In this document: positions 46,400-58,389 of the stretch, piece by piece
How positions within the stretch are numbered: position 1 is the stretch's first letter
Layout: each line of letters starts with the position of its first letter
Made by a program: the position numbers and the translations under genes
The notes under the pieces: generated by a model
The model's input: the letters and a program-made list of their open reading frames with translations, nothing else
Told to the model about the DNA's origin: nothing
Database searches by the model: none
From: Acanthococcus lagerstroemiae
Lineage: Eukaryota; Arthropoda; Insecta; Hemiptera; Eriococcidae
Direction: 5' to 3'
Assembly (NCBI GenBank): GCA_031841125.1
Contig: CM063111.1
Location: 41,924,955-41,988,954 of the forward strand
Length of the DNA stretch: 64,000 bases

Positions 46400-48018
46400 A
46401 AGCCCAAGTTTGGGCATAGGCCTCTCCGCAAACTCTCCATTTTTGACGGCTGACGGCCACTCTCCTCCACCCAGTCCCCATTACCTTCACGAATTCGTCT
46501 CCCCATCTCGTCATCGGTCTGCCACGCGATCTTTCTCTCGTATGGCCTCCAAGCTTCTACTTTTCTTTCCCATCTCTCTTTGTCTTAAAATATGCCCCGC
46601 GTACTTCCGTTTCAATTTCTTCACAAAATATTCTGTGTCTCTCATACTAGATTTTTTCCTTAAAATTTGGTTGCTAATTTTGTCTTTCCTTCTAATTCCA
46701 AAAATGCTCCTTTCCATAGTTCTCTGCGTTCTTTGTAGCTTCTGCGTACCACCTTTTGTTAGGACCCAAGTCTGGGCTCCGTAGGAGAGAACTGACCGCG
46801 TGCAGCTTTTCCAAATTTTTGTTTTTAAATTGTTGTTAAACTTTCCTTTAAAAATTGATTTTAGTGCCCAGTACTTTTGCCACCCTTTTTAACCCTGATG
46901 TTTAATTATTTTTTTCTCCAGTTTTTGAATGGCAAAATTTGTCCTAAATATACTACTTATTCCTTCCATTTTATTTCATATCCTCCAGTTTTAACGTCTT
47001 TTTTTGTCGTTCGCCAAAATAAAGGATTTTTCCCAGTTCTCCAATACTGCTTTTGTACTTTTTATCCATAGTTCCTCCTCCGTTTTTTTCAGTTCATCGA
47101 TCGATTCAACTATGATAACCACGTCGTCCGCGTATCTGAGGTTTCTCAGATATTCACCATTGATTTTTAAACCCTTTGGTTCCCATTCGAGTTCCCTGAA
47201 TATTTCTTCGAGTGCAAAGTTAAATGGTTTGGGGGAAAGAGGGTCTCCTTACCGTACACCTTTTCCCTATTTTAAATTTTTTGCCCTTCTTATCTAAGCA
47301 GATGTATGCTTCGGAGCCTTCATTTAACTTTCTGATTAGCCTGATAAATTTTGGGTTTACCCCCTGCTTTGCCATTGCGTTCCATAAAAACGAATGGTTT
47401 GTAGAGTCAAATGATTTTATAAAATCAATGAGGAGGAAGTTAGTACACAGATTATATTCTTTGGATTTTTCTATAATTTGATTCATAGTGAATAAGTGGA
47501 TCAGTTGTTTAAATCATTTTTCTGAATCCTGCTTGTTCTTTTGGTTGGTTCCATTCGAGCTGATTAGTTATACGATCTTTTATGATTTTTGCAAAAATTT
47601 TACTTAAATTTGGAGTCAGACTAATTGGTCTATAATTATTCGCATTTTGAACGTCCTCCTTTTTAAATAGTAATATTATTTCTGCTACTTTCCATTGTAT
47701 TGGTATAACTTCCACCTCAAATATTTTGTTGAATAGATCTCTAAGAGGTATTGCGAGCTCCTCCGCAAAGTCTTTCAGGAACCAGTTCTCTGCCTGATCT
47801 GGACCCGGGATTTTATTGGTTTTCAGTCTTTTCAGGTTATGGGTAATTTCACTGGTCAGTATCCTTGGTACCTCTTCTTCTTCTACTTTAGGGACCTCCC
47901 TCTCCCCGCTTAGTCCTAACCTTCTAAGGCTGATCATATGATACAGTTGCGCAAATCTGCACATTTTTAAAATACCTGCCTGAAATAATGTGTAGTCGAT
48001 CCCAAGTCTGGAAACCAA
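46400..48018 (-). pseudogene. RTE-like retrotransposon, most complete copy in the window
   Basis: On the minus strand: LKRLKTNKIPGPDQAENWFL and IPIQWKVAEIILLFKKEDVQ, then NANNYRPISLTPNLSKIFAK (RT block 1-2), GFRK, NQIIEKSKEYNLCTNFLLID then FIKSFDSTNHSFLW (motif A), KFIRLIRKLNEGSEAYICLD. After a frameshift at motif B comes a decayed motif C region near 47100-47160 (NLRYADDVV-like in reverse). Then follow ERSIFGIRRKDKISNQILRK, KLKRKYAGHILRQ, and finally GRPMTRWGDEFVKVMG with WRRVAVSRQKWRVCGEAYAQ then TWA and a stop near 46405. The catalytic second Asp of FIDF.KAFD is kept as FIKSFD. It has no endonuclease and carries many frameshifts. Relatives are at 13085-16390 and 21119-23045. Confidence 0.9.
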
Positions 48019-49687
48019 ATGTGAGGGAAATTGTGCACCAAATAATTCGTTTGATTAGCAATAATTTACGTGTACTACGATGCAGAGCTAGATACTAACG
48101 TTTTTCTATCGAATTCATTTAAACCAACTCACTCTGGCCAACTCACTTAAGCCCTCGCGGTCTATAATGTCAGTCTACTATGGCAAGCACCCTAGTTCGC
48201 CTCCTTCTGACTACGTCCACGAATACGTCTGTAAAAACGAGCCTAAAATATTCCACTATTAGGTCGGAAAATAGTTTTATTGAATAGCACTAACAGACTT
48301 CAAACACTTTTCCACATAATTTCACGATCTTTAAATGACATGAGTATCACATCTACAAGAAAAAGAGAACAACTGAAAGAAATGAAAAGTCAATCGTCAA
48401 TCCAGAAAAACAGTTTTCACTCCATTTACAACATGCAAAGAGAAATCATACGCCGTTCGTAAGTCTTCAGGTTGAAAGTGGGCGTTATTAACACTGCCAT
48501 TTAGAGTACCTCCTAAAAAAAATTTCAAATAAATCATATTTAAAAAAAAAAAAATTGACAAAAATATGAAAAAATCGAAATTTTGTCGGGTACATTGTAT
48601 CGAGAGTTTTCCTTTCTTTTTTTTTCTCTCCCTCTTTCTTTTTGTATATCGGCAACTTTTCACGATTTTTGGTTTCCTTTTATGTTATCTGTACAACAGT
48701 GGCACCTCAAGTTAAAAAACGAACATAATTAAATTAAAGAAATAAAATTGAGATTTTGGGCAGAAAAAAAAAAGAAGAAGGAAGTAAAAGAAAGAAGAAA
48801 GTTTTTTTATTAGGCTGTAAAATAAGGGTGACTTAAACGTAATAATAAAAAAAGAGGAGGAAAAAGATGTATTCCATCTTCTTTTGTAGTACACCAATTT
48901 GTAGCGGAAAAAAACTTGCTTCGTGTGATACGAATTCTAATTAGGGTAAAAAGTGTCGAAAGTTACTTTTCTTTTGAAAAGTTTAGCTTAACGACGATAA
49001 ATACGTTTCTATTTTGCGATACCACGTAAAATTTCGCAATTTAAGCGGGTACACATCGTCGTTGAGAATTTTAAATGGCAGCCAGACATCCGCGAGCTTA
49101 GTGCCGTAAATCTTGACCAATTATGTCGATTTTATTTCACCCCTCTTATCGAAAACGTTAACTTGTGTTTTTTTTAAAATATCGTGCTCGTTGTTTCGTG
49201 AATTAAACAAAGTTACGAGCTTCATTGTTGGAATAATTCGGTGTCGCTATCGGTCACAGTTACTTCCCTACTGATTGCATATAATGGCTCTAAAACATTA
49301 TTTGTCAACATCGCTGTGGTACGCCATTGTAAATACAAACATCCAGATTTCGAGGTGAATCCTGATAATGTTATTTTTAGTACTGAAATGTTTGTGAAAA
49401 GTGGTGCCACCTGAATTGAAAAATAAATCCTCACGAGAAGATAAAATGCAATAAAAAATTTTCTAACACTACTACAGACGAGAAGGATGATGACCACCGA
49501 GACAGGGAATGGACTGATGTTAATATTATCAATGGGGCAACCGATTAATCGGTTAAATTTGCAAAAATTAATAGAATTCTGTTATTAATCGATTCTTGCT
49601 AAAAACTCTGCAGTCATTTTCTTCTATTCCGGATTCTTTTTCGTCGGCTTATTAGTGATGTCCTTCTTCGATGGAAGGAAGGGTGGT
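48019..49687. other. AT-rich spacer, no gene recognised
   Basis: A and T homopolymers are frequent (48530-48650, 48760-48880). A small palindrome near 49540 (ACCGATTAATCGGTTAA) is noted. No gene. Confidence 0.4.
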
Positions 49688-49904
49688 GTGGTGAGACGTA
49701 TGGCAATGCACGCATGCCGAAGTGGCCTCCATGACATCGCACCGCCGGCCCCGGAAACTACCCTTTCGAGTATCGTATCTGTGGCCGGAGAGACGCTTTG
49801 AGGCCGGCCCGAGCCACCATGGGGTTCCCTACTGGCAGAGGTCCGCGCTCCCCGAGTACTAGCCTGGAAATTTCAGGTCCCCCACAGCCAGGCGCGCTTC
49901 CTCT
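49688..49904 (-). other. Probable 3' UTR of the R1-clade element
   Basis: This GC-richer segment follows the last codons of the R1-clade remnant on the minus strand. Its far half (49688-49805) recurs at 36018-36135, as expected of a repeated 3' UTR. The exact 3' end and target duplication are not visible. Confidence 0.5.
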
Positions 49905-52080
49905 TCACTCACCCCTCACCTCCTCGTTTTGGTACGTGTGACGACGGCGGGAGAGCCCTGCCGGGGGGTCCGCAGCAACCCGTGGCCGCTCAGGACTTGG
50001 GTCAGATGGAAGTTCTGCTCTTCGTGCGGTCTTCCTGCCCATACATCGAGGTCGCGTATCAACACTCCGGTCCACTCGCCCTTGGTCGAATGGCTTGACC
50101 CGAAGTGACTCCCCTTTTGTCTTCGCTCTCTTCTTCACTCCGTATACCTCTGCTATCTCGCCGACTTTGAGTTTGATCGGCGGCATACACGTTAACACGC
50201 CTACTGCCTCCGAAGAAACAGTGCGGTACGCACTGACACGCCTCATCGCAGTTTTTTGCTGAATCTTCTCCATCTCTGATCTTCTGTTGGGAATCTTAAT
50301 GGTGTCGGCAAATACTGCCGCCCCGTATAGGAGGACCGACATGATGCCGTTGACGTACATCTTCCTTCGCTTCTCCTTTGTCCCCTCCCCCTAGATTCGA
50401 CATCAGACGGGACAGCTGTCCAGCTCCTCGATACGCCTTCTCAGCTACTCGTCGGAAGTGCTCTCGGAAATGCCACTTCCCGTGTACTTCAGGGCTGTAC
50501 GGAGCCCAATCTCCACACCTTTTAGGACAAATGTGAGTGGGCTGTACTTACATCGCGTCGTGAACAGCACAGCTTCCGTCTTCTATACCGTTAAGCACAG
50601 CCCTGCCGACTCGCATCTCCAACGCCTGGTTAACTCGTCGGGTGACATCTGCAGTCGACTCGGCTCGGCACACCACTAGATCAGTTTGACGCTTGGTGGT
50701 AGTGCCAGCCTCAGCATTCTGTTGAAGACGTTCCACGAGGTAGGTCCGAGTACTGTTCCCTGAGGAACGCCGCAGGTCATCTCCCTGGTGACATGACGGG
50801 TCCGGCCGCCAACTCCATCTCTATTCGGCGGCTGTCGAAGTAACTCCCTATAATGCGCACAAGGTAACCAGGTACCCGCGCCAACTCCCAACGCCTCCAT
50901 GATACTCGTACACGGAATCGAGTTGAACGCGTTCTTGATGTCGAGGCTGACCGTCGCGCAGAACTGCCGCTCCCGGATCGTCTTGTCCGCCACACTCTTC
51001 AGCTTCAGCGCGGCGTTCACAGTCGAGCGACCAGTTCTGAATCCGTACTGACTAGCTACTCGAAATTGTCTTCCGCTTCCGAAAAGGATCCTCTAGCCCG
51101 CTGGTACGCTCAAAAACCTTGCCGACGGTGTCGAACAGGCAAATAGGCCGGTACGAGGACGGTTGGCCATTTGGCTTTCCTGGCGTCTTCCATCTGCTCG
51201 GAAATATCCCCTCCTGCAACGCGCGATTGAAAACGTTGGTCAGGAGGGACGGGTCTGCTCGGTGGACCACTTCCCAGACGACGTTGGGAATCATGTCCGA
51301 ACCAAGCGCCTTCCTTTTCTTCGTCCTGATCCGGCCAATCGCGCTGTCCACTTCTCCAACACTAAGCAAAGGGAAATCCTCTCGCACTTCGACGGATGCC
51401 GCCGTTAGCGAGGGGCGCTGGGGGAACAGTTCTTGAACTACCTGTTTGCACCACCTCCGGTTCTATTCGGCTCGTCACCGACGGCCTTCCGGCTTTCCGT
51501 GTGACCACCTTGTATGGCTGGCCGAAAGGGTCGTCATCCGTTTCTTGACATAACTCCTCCCAAGCTGCTTTCTTGCTCTTCCGTATGGCTAGCTTGAGAG
51601 CACGACGAGCTTGCTGGTATTGCTGTGAAACTGCTGCTGCCTCTTCGTCGTCCCATCTCGTGCGTTGATACCAACGGCGAAGTCGGTTGCACTCTTTCCA
51701 CAGTTCAGCGATGTCCTTGGTCCACCAATAGACGGTCTGTCTCTTGCACGGTGGACCGACTCGGGGCATAGCGCTATCGCAGGCCGCAGCCACTGTTCTG
51801 ATGGTGTTCGCGGTCGCGGCCTCCGCGCTCTCTTTTTCTGCCCGACACTCTCCCGTTCCTCAGGTGAAAGCCAGGAAGCTTGCCTCCAATCGATCCGCAT
51901 CGAGCTTCCTGATTGGCCATCTTCCCAGCTTCTTTGGAGCAGTGACCTCGGTTCCTCTATACAGCTTGAAGGTGATATACCTATGGTCACTCTCTTACTC
52001 GTGGCCTGCGTGCAGGCAGTTTCAACATCTGATCAACTGCCTGGACTTTTCTAGCGAGCGCACTCTACAGGTGCTCCACC
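49905..52080 (-). pseudogene. R1-clade non-LTR retrotransposon, 5'-truncated and frameshifted
   Basis: On the minus strand from 52050: the end of the endonuclease domain with GTEVTAPKKLGRWPIRKLDA. Then comes the linker VYWWTKDIAELWKECNRLRR and YQQARRALKLAIRKSKKAAW typical of R1-clade proteins. RT follows: DFPLLSVGEVDSAIGRIRTK, SSYRPICLFDTVGKVFER, then TVSLDIKNAFNSIPCTSIME (motif A with catalytic Asp), MTCGVPQGTVLGPTSWNVFN (motif B) and LALPPSVKLI, where motif C is deleted. The C-terminal part follows with YVNGIMSVLLYGAAVFADTI and ends RRRHTYQNEEVRGE. At least four frameshifts separate the frames. The copy at 31986-32575 has the motif C missing here. Confidence 0.9.
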
Positions 52081-52406
52081 TGAGCGCACCCTAGCCTATC
52101 AAGGGCCGATGGAAGAGAAAGGGTGGGAGAAAATCAGTTTGGATTCAGAAAAAGATTCCCCTAATCAGAGTGACCTAAAACTTGATTTATTTTTATGATA
52201 TTATTGGAACCAATTTCGGAGACGAATCACAGGAAATTCAGGGAAAAATATCACCAACAGTAAATAAGGACCACCTTAATGCGTAAAGGAAGTTCTGTGT
52301 TCCTTTCAAGTATTCCTAACATCCTTCCAGCTTACCCGCTCAGACTAGGGTATGCTCATGTGCGCAAATGTGAGTGCTTGGGAGATTAGGTTTCAATCTA
52401 CGTTTG
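52081..52406. other. Spacer
   Basis: No gene seen. Confidence 0.4.
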
Positions 52407-52670
52407 CAGGGACGAAACTGTGGGGTGGGGGTGAATCACCACCAATAATTTGACAGTCGGCAAACTCTGAAACTGTTCATTTGGATTTTTCATTTTCTAA
52501 GAACGTTTGTTTGTTCGTTTGTTCATTTATTTTTTCTTTTCAATTAAAAAATCGGCAAATTTTCAAATTTTTAAAACGTTTTGTCGTCGAATTTTTAGTT
52601 CTTAAAAAATATTTATCGGCAAATTTTCCTTCTCCCCCCCCCCCCAACTGAAAATCAATTTTCGCCTCTG
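52407..52670. mobile_element. Small hAT-like MITE (CAGAGGCGAAA family), copy 1, reversed
   Basis: It starts CAGGGACGAAACTG and ends TTTTCGCCTCTG. Both ends carry G/C runs (GGGGTGGGGG near 52421 and a 13-base C run near 52633). Read in reverse it matches 60793-61010 over its whole length, including GAAAATTTGCCGAT, ACGTTCTTAGAAAATG and ATGAACAGTTTCA. No clean target duplication. Confidence 0.72.
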
Positions 52671-53802
52671 AATGTGCATAGTCTTCGGACAATGTCCCCT
52701 TAAATGAAGTATACGGGGTGATGAACCTTCCATTATTATTTATTAATTTGAAAGAAGCTTTCCTAAAAAAGACACATCGAACTGCTAACCGTACTCAGAT
52801 ACAATTGAGATTCTTACTCGTAGCATCCAACTTCTTAAACTTGGCTGGAAGAGACGTAAACACGTGCGAATAGCCTACAAGGTCGCAGCATCATCTTTCC
52901 GCTAAGCTCCGTATCATTAGAATTCAAAATTTCGAGTTTTTTCATATAGATGGTTTTTTTTCCACTTATCAACATCCCACCACCGTTCAATTGATTGTTA
53001 TGATAAATAATTGAAAAATGAAAGCTATTGAATGGGTATTTTTCGAGCGTTTTGCACGCTTATTCGCAGGAATACGAAAAACGAGTTCCCTCTTGGCTGT
53101 TTAACTGTTCCACTTTAATGGGGTCGTTGAGAAGGTTGAAATAGAAATGAATGAATAGAAGTATTACCAAAATGGCGTATGTATAGAGAAAATTGCTCCG
53201 TATTTGTTCGTATTGTAGGGCAACGTTCAAGGTACTGAAAAACTAAGTGCTGTTTTTCTCAAGTGTGGAACGTGTAGCAGTGTACCCCCATTGTATTTGG
53301 TGCGGACAATCTCCATCTTTGTACAAATGAAACGTCGGTGCCGCGTTCGTTTGTTACCCGCCGCGTACCCTGAACCAGTAAAACGGCGCAGCTTTTCTCG
53401 TTGTCCTTTTTCCTTTCGCAGACTAAATATAAGAGAACTACCGACACCCTACTTCAGTCACAAGAAATGACAGCAAAAATTGCCGGTTATATTAATATCG
53501 ACGCTGTGTTACCGGCCTAGAACCAACTCAGCGATTTATAATTCGACGCCGAGGCACATATTTGGAAAATTTTAAACGTGGAGAGGTCGAGGCAGCACAT
53601 TTTTCTAGAATATGAATAGGTTTAAGAAAACACGTTCTGTAACTTTCTGACATAAGGAGCAGAGTGTCGACGGGGAAAACCTTATGACTGCAAATTCCCA
53701 ATTGAAAAGGCAAGTTCGCGAACTTGAGCACTGAGCAGTACAGTAGAAAGCCAAATGTTATAATAACTGGTGTTCCCTTAGCAAAGATGAGATGATTGCG
53801 GA
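52671..53802. other. Spacer, no gene recognised
   Basis: Mixed composition. Minus-strand frames of 62-113 codons (53259-53447, 53528-53869) are unrecognised, and the latter overlaps the ORF1-like fragment on the other strand. Confidence 0.4.
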
Positions 53803-54090
53803 TACCTTCAAATAAGTCAGACAGAAGGTTAAGGTCAAACTGGAAGACAATGATGTAGCAATAGCACATCGAGCGCCTTCAAAACGGTGCATTCCGCCAA
53901 TAATAATTAGAATAAACAATTGGCGCAAAAAAGAGGCCTTCATCGCAAACGCCAAGAAAATGAAACCTAAATGAAATATCAATAGTGAAGAAAAAGCAGT
54001 ATTTATCAGTGAACACTTGATGGAATATACGAGTGGCTTACTAAGGAATGCGAAACAGCTGCACAACGAACGAGATGACTTTATATTGGG
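53803..54090 (+). pseudogene. Retrotransposon ORF1-like fragment
   Basis: The plus-strand frame reads VRQKVKVKLEDNDVAIAHRA, then PSKRCIPPIIIRINNWRKKE and AFIANAKKMKPK, then a stop. It resumes in the same style as NINSEEKAVFISEHLMEYTS and GLLRNAKQLHNE. The pattern (V.IAHR.PS then PIIIRF..R..K..., then VFI.EHL.......LL..AK.L) matches the C-terminal part of insect non-LTR ORF1-like proteins that resemble the baculoviral FP protein fold. I infer this from pattern memory only. It is bounded by a 12-base G run at 54090-54101. One or more stops make it dead. Confidence 0.6.
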
Positions 54091-54284
54091 GGGGGGGGGG
54101 TGAAGAATGGTGAAATTTTCGCCAGTCAGAAGGCTCAGCAGCACTGAGAATTGAGAATCATGAGGATATCACACAACCGATTAATGCTTAAGAGTTGGAC
54201 ATCTTACAGCCATGTGTATACTTGAGCGAAAGGTGTATCCCCCCACGATATGCTCGACGCTCCACCCACCATTCTTCCAGCCAT

Positions 54285-55565
54285 GTGCTCATTGATCTTG
54301 ATCTTAGCTGCGCGACTGCAGTCTGTTGATAGAAATTTCCGTTAGGGTATGATACACTCCTGTTACCCCTGTTACCAGTGATTGGAACCGATTCGATTTT
54401 TCGTTTTGATCGGTTTTGAGCTTTGTAGCTTCCATTTCGGTTTGGTTTCGGTTCGGAACTTCTATTTAATTTGCCAATAGGTTTTGGTTTCAGTTACGAG
54501 ACCGTTTTAAAGTACTGAAAGGGTCTCATTTCAGCCTTTCAATGCTGGGCCAGTTTTGGTTATCGTATTCACTTCACGTACTGAATCGGTTTCAGTCGTG
54601 TTCAAAAATTCTTTCTCAAATAAAACGAAAAACTATAATTTTCAAGTCAAATCAGCCATAATCTGAAACCAACCCCATATAAGGTGTAAACTGCCGCATC
54701 AACAGGTTAATTATTCTATTGATCAGTTCAAATATTCAGCTCTTTTACTAGGTATAAGTACAAGGACATAGAAGAGCAGAAACGATTGACTGATTGGGAC
54801 ATTTTCATTTAATTGGTTTTATGGTCTTGACACAGGCATGAGCTTTCATTTCAGTCGGTTTTGGTTTCAGTTAAACCTACATTTCAAACATTTGGTTTAT
54901 GTTTTGGTTAACGACCAATTAAGTTTAAGCTTTCAGATCTTAATTTGGTATTTTGCATTTTAAAGGGTTTTGGTCTCATAAAACTGTTGAATTTGAATGG
55001 GTTCCGGATTGGATTTCGGTTCCGGTTCCAAACACTGTCTGTTACTATGAAGTCATATTACTGTTTGACATGGATATGTCTATTGGCTGGCCCTCACCCT
55101 ATTTCCGACCGACACTAACTTGATTTCAGTTCAGTTCCGAGTTTAGTCCAGTTGTGCGTATTGCGTGAAGCCAGTCAGTATGGTTTAGCTCTTCATGGCC
55201 ACAATTCAGTTCAGTGGTCCACATTTCCATGGAAATTATTTTTCCTTTTAGGGTCGGCTACAAGTAGCCGAGCCTATTACAGTCGCTTTTTCTTCTTTGA
55301 GCTTTTTAGTCAGTATGATCTGAGTCGCAGATCAGTTCATGCGTGGGTTTCGGTCCGAGTCACAGTTCTATGCAAACTAGCGTTACTTCTCGAAAAACCA
55401 ATTCAGTGGTTGGAATTTCCATGGGAATTTATTTTCCTTCCAGCCATGTACTTATTGATCTTGATCGTAGCTGGCCTGTTGTTGCTGCGCGACTGCAGTC
55501 TGCAGCCGTGTTGTTAATAGAAATTTCCACGGACATTTTTTTCATTCGGGTATGATCAGGTCGAA
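54285..55565. repeat. Dispersed repeat copies and cryptic GGTTTTGGTTTCAGTT sequence
   Basis: TGCTCATTGATCTTGATCTT, GCGCGACTGCAGTCTG and TAGAAATTTCC at 54290-54345 recur at 55448-55530 (TTGATCTTGATCGTAGCTGG, GCGCGACTGCAGTCTG, TAGAAATTTCCACGGA). TTCCATGGAAATTATTTTTC at 55227 and TTCCATGGGAATTTATTTTC at 55418 are further copies. Between them, 54390-55030 is built from diverged GGTTTTGGTTTC / TTCGGTTC words. A 121-codon plus frame at 55152-55517 runs through the repeat and is not supported as a gene. Confidence 0.6.
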
Positions 55566-56329
55566 TTGTTAAAATTTTTTTCTCTTCTTTTTCTTCTTCG
55601 CTTCAATTTGAGTATCGCATACGTTTCACTACCGATACCAGCAATGAAGGGCCGAGTTTTTACTAGTAAGATAACAGATTGATATCAGGTCGATAATTAT
55701 GTATTAATTTGCATATAAAAATGTACCAGCAGCGCACCATATATCTCTATTCTATATATTTAAAAAAATGAAAATTTAAAAAATTTATAAAGTTATCATA
55801 TTACAGGATGACCTCCTACCACACCACATTTTGCAGTTTTATAGCTTCCAGGTTGTACTTGGATTTTTAAATTATTAAACGAAGTTGTCCGCGACAGAGC
55901 TACGTATAATTATCCGTGACTGAAGACATACTCGGGTAGATATATCACAACGTTCAGGCACGTACCATCATCACGAATAGAAAAGACTAACTATCCCCAA
56001 GACGGGGCTAGGTATAGCTGGGCGTGAGGTCACGCGGGTGGCCTACGACTGGTGGGTGGATGAGGTAGGGACACGGGGGAATGGCTGGCGATTCGAAAAT
56101 TAGGTATCTTATTTTTCATTATTTTTTTATTTATTTATTTTGATTTTATTTATTTTTATTATTATTTTATTATTATTATTTATTCTTTCTCTCTTTCAGT
56201 TGTCTTTTTCCTCTTTCTTTTTCCTTAGTTACTTTTTCTTTCCTTTCTTTTATGTTTTTTTCTTTTTTTTTCTCTCGCTCTTTCTTTATGTACTTAAACT
56301 AAGAACTCTTTGTGTATGCCCCCCCCCAC
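55566..56329. other. Spacer with T-rich low-complexity tract
   Basis: 56100-56290 is a TTATTT/TCTTT tract. AACAGATTGATATCAGGTCG at 55673 recurs at 57951 (AACAGATTGATATCAAGTCG), a small dispersed repeat. No gene. Confidence 0.5.
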
Positions 56330-56394
56330 TGTAATTGGCTATCAGGCTGTTGTGGAGGACTAATTCTCAATAAATGAATAAATAAATAAATACC
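56330..56394 (+). repeat. Non-LTR 3' tail with (AAAT)n
   Basis: GGCTGTTGTGGAGGACTAAT followed by CTCAATAAATGAATAAATAA and more AAAT units looks like the end of an RTE-like element with a short-repeat tail. Compare 61466-61500. No body is attached. Confidence 0.45.
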
Positions 56395-56707
56395 ACAAAA
56401 AATGTACCAAGCCCATCCTGAGCCGCACATACTTTACACATCACACTACCAGAATTCGGCACCTCTTCAACAGGGATTCGTCGATTGTTGGTGGTTTCAG
56501 GGCCACACGTCACAGAAACATCTTCCTCCGCACAGGGTCGCCGTTTTTTGGTGGCTGAAGGGCCACACGTCACAGAAACATCCTCCTCCACACAGAGTCG
56601 CCGTTTTTTGTGGCTCAAGGGCCACACATCATATCAGAATTTTCACTATCCATCTTTCGTTTGTCCCTTATTCGTTTAGCCCGCTTTGTCTTTCTACCAA
56701 GCCCCAT
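56367..56707 (-). pseudogene. Small Lys/Arg-rich protein with 20-residue repeats, broken
   Basis: From the ATG at 56707 the frame reads MGLGRKTKRAKRIRDKRKMD, then SENSDMMCGP, then a TGA at 56615-56617 (a Ser TCA in the next repeat). Past a 1-base deletion the protein continues as 60-bp DNA repeats encoding KKRR(L/P)C.EEDVSVTCGP and a third, diverged unit, then VPNSGSVMCKVCAAQDGLGT. Repeat starts are near 56620, 56561 and 56501. The basic N-terminus looks like a nuclear protein. I do not recognise the family; similar basic leaders occur in transposon-encoded proteins. A convincing promoter lies upstream. One stop and one frameshift make this copy inactive, or they lie at an unannotated splice. 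Confidence 0.55.
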
Positions 56708-56816
56708 CTTCAAATGCAAAAAATATACTAACACAAATCATAAATCAAAAGAAAGAATATTAAGAAGTCACTCAGAAGCACAGTCGGATCACTAATTGAA
56801 AAGCTGTTGTGGAGTA

Positions 56817-56962
56817 CTTTATATAGGCACAGTGTCCTCATTTGATTGGCTAATACTGAAGGCCAATCAGAATACAGTATTTTGTTTGTGTATGTAAATG
56901 TGGTTTTATATGATTGGATAATGCTGGAAGCCAATCAGAATGCAGTATCATATTTGTGTATG
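56817..56962 (-). promoter_or_regulatory. TATA box with duplicated CCAAT pairs
   Basis: Read on the minus strand, CCTATATAAAG (plus 56817-56827) lies about 110 bp before the ATG at 56707. Upstream, a 68-bp unit occurs twice (56840-56893 and 56908-56962), each with an inverted CCAAT pair (plus ATTGG at 56845 and 56913; CCAATCAG at 56863 and 56931). TATA plus multiple CCAAT boxes at this spacing is a classic strong polymerase II promoter layout. That it drives the small basic-protein gene is inference from position and orientation. Confidence 0.6.
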
Positions 56963-57400
56963 GAACGGATTTGAGTGATCAAAAAAGCATATGAAAGAGG
57001 TTGCCTCACTGAATGTTCTTAGACTAAGATGAACTTTGTAGGTGAAATAGTTCGTGAGTAATTGACAAACGAGTTGAAGAAATGCGTGTGAGTAGTGCGG
57101 TTGAGTTGGTTGTTACTTCATAACTCTCCTCAGACTGAACGGATTTGAGTGATCAAAAAAGCATATGAAAAAGGTTTCTTCACTGAGTGTTCTTAGACGA
57201 AGATGACCTTTGTAACTGAAGTAGTTCGTGAGTAATGGACAAATGAGTGGAAGAAATGCGTGTGAGTAGTGAGGTTAAGTGGGTTGTTACCTCATAACTC
57301 TCTTCAGACTGAACGGATTTGAGTGATCAAAAACAGATTCATAAGGAGCTTGATTCACCGAGTGTTTTAAGACCTGAATCAGCATTGTGCGATAATTAGG
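56963..57400. repeat. 174-bp tandem repeat, about 2.5 copies
   Basis: GAACGGATTTGAGTGATCAA starts at 56963, 57137 and 57311, exactly 174 bp apart. The third copy is partial and more diverged. It lies immediately upstream of the minus-strand promoter. Confidence 0.93.
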
Positions 57401-58337
57401 GCCTGAGATGTAGGTGTTGAACTTCATAGAACTCAGTTTTTCAAACATATTTTAAATATATAGATAAGTTCAGCCCTTTTTAGCCTAGAATCCACAATTT
57501 CAAATATAATCTTAATGAACGAGTATCAACATAATATCGACTTCAGTTGAAACTCCTCTGAATAATTATTTATTAATTTTCATTGGGCACGTTGAGCACG
57601 TTAAGAGTGGAAGTGAGTTAAGGAGGATCCAGTTTTTACTGATAACATTCAGGCCGGGCAAACATCAACGACAACGAATTAAATCATCAACAACAACACC
57701 AATGATATGGAATTTTTACGCAAAAATCATTCGGATTTCGATAAAAATGAGCTCATCTGAAAGGAAATTTTATTTGATACACGGTACGTTCTTTTCAGTT
57801 TTCCGTCAACCGCATTCATTCTCGAGATATTTTGAAAAAACTTTAAAATTACCTTGAACTGCTGCACTGAACTCCCCATTCTCGCCCCCTTTTCATTATC
57901 AGTTTTTCTTCAATCGATGCTCTAGCAAACCTACAATTTGCCCGGTTCGAATAACAGATTGATATCAAGTCGATAAATTTGTATGTATGTATTAATTTTC
58001 ATATAAAACAAAAGTTTCGATTATTCAAGACTGCCAGGAGTCATGATGCGTGCCTTTCCGCCGACCCTCCTCGAGGAACGAGGTTCCTTGGTAATTTCGA
58101 GAATTATTAAACTTAGGATAAATCCTCACTCGATTCCCTACTAAAAACAGTCTCTATAGTTTTTCCGTAACTGCCTCCGGAATGCCTCAAATAGGTAGTT
58201 GAGAATTCCTCTATATTTTGCCATGCATCATGACAGGCCACATGGGAGAAGAGACTGTTTTCAAGATTATTTTGTTCTTACCAAATTTAGTGAGCAGAAA
58301 GGATGTAAATTGCCCATGGATTCGTTCCTGTCCATTA

Positions 58338-58340
<3 letters not shown>
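57401..58340. other. Spacer, no gene recognised
   Basis: Apart from the AACAGATTGATATC repeat at 57951 (see 55673), nothing was identified. Confidence 0.4.

Positions 58341-58386
<46 letters not shown>
58341..58386. repeat. (TC)n microsatellite
   Basis: A pure TC tract of 23 units. Confidence 0.98.
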
Positions 58387-58389
<3 letters not shown>

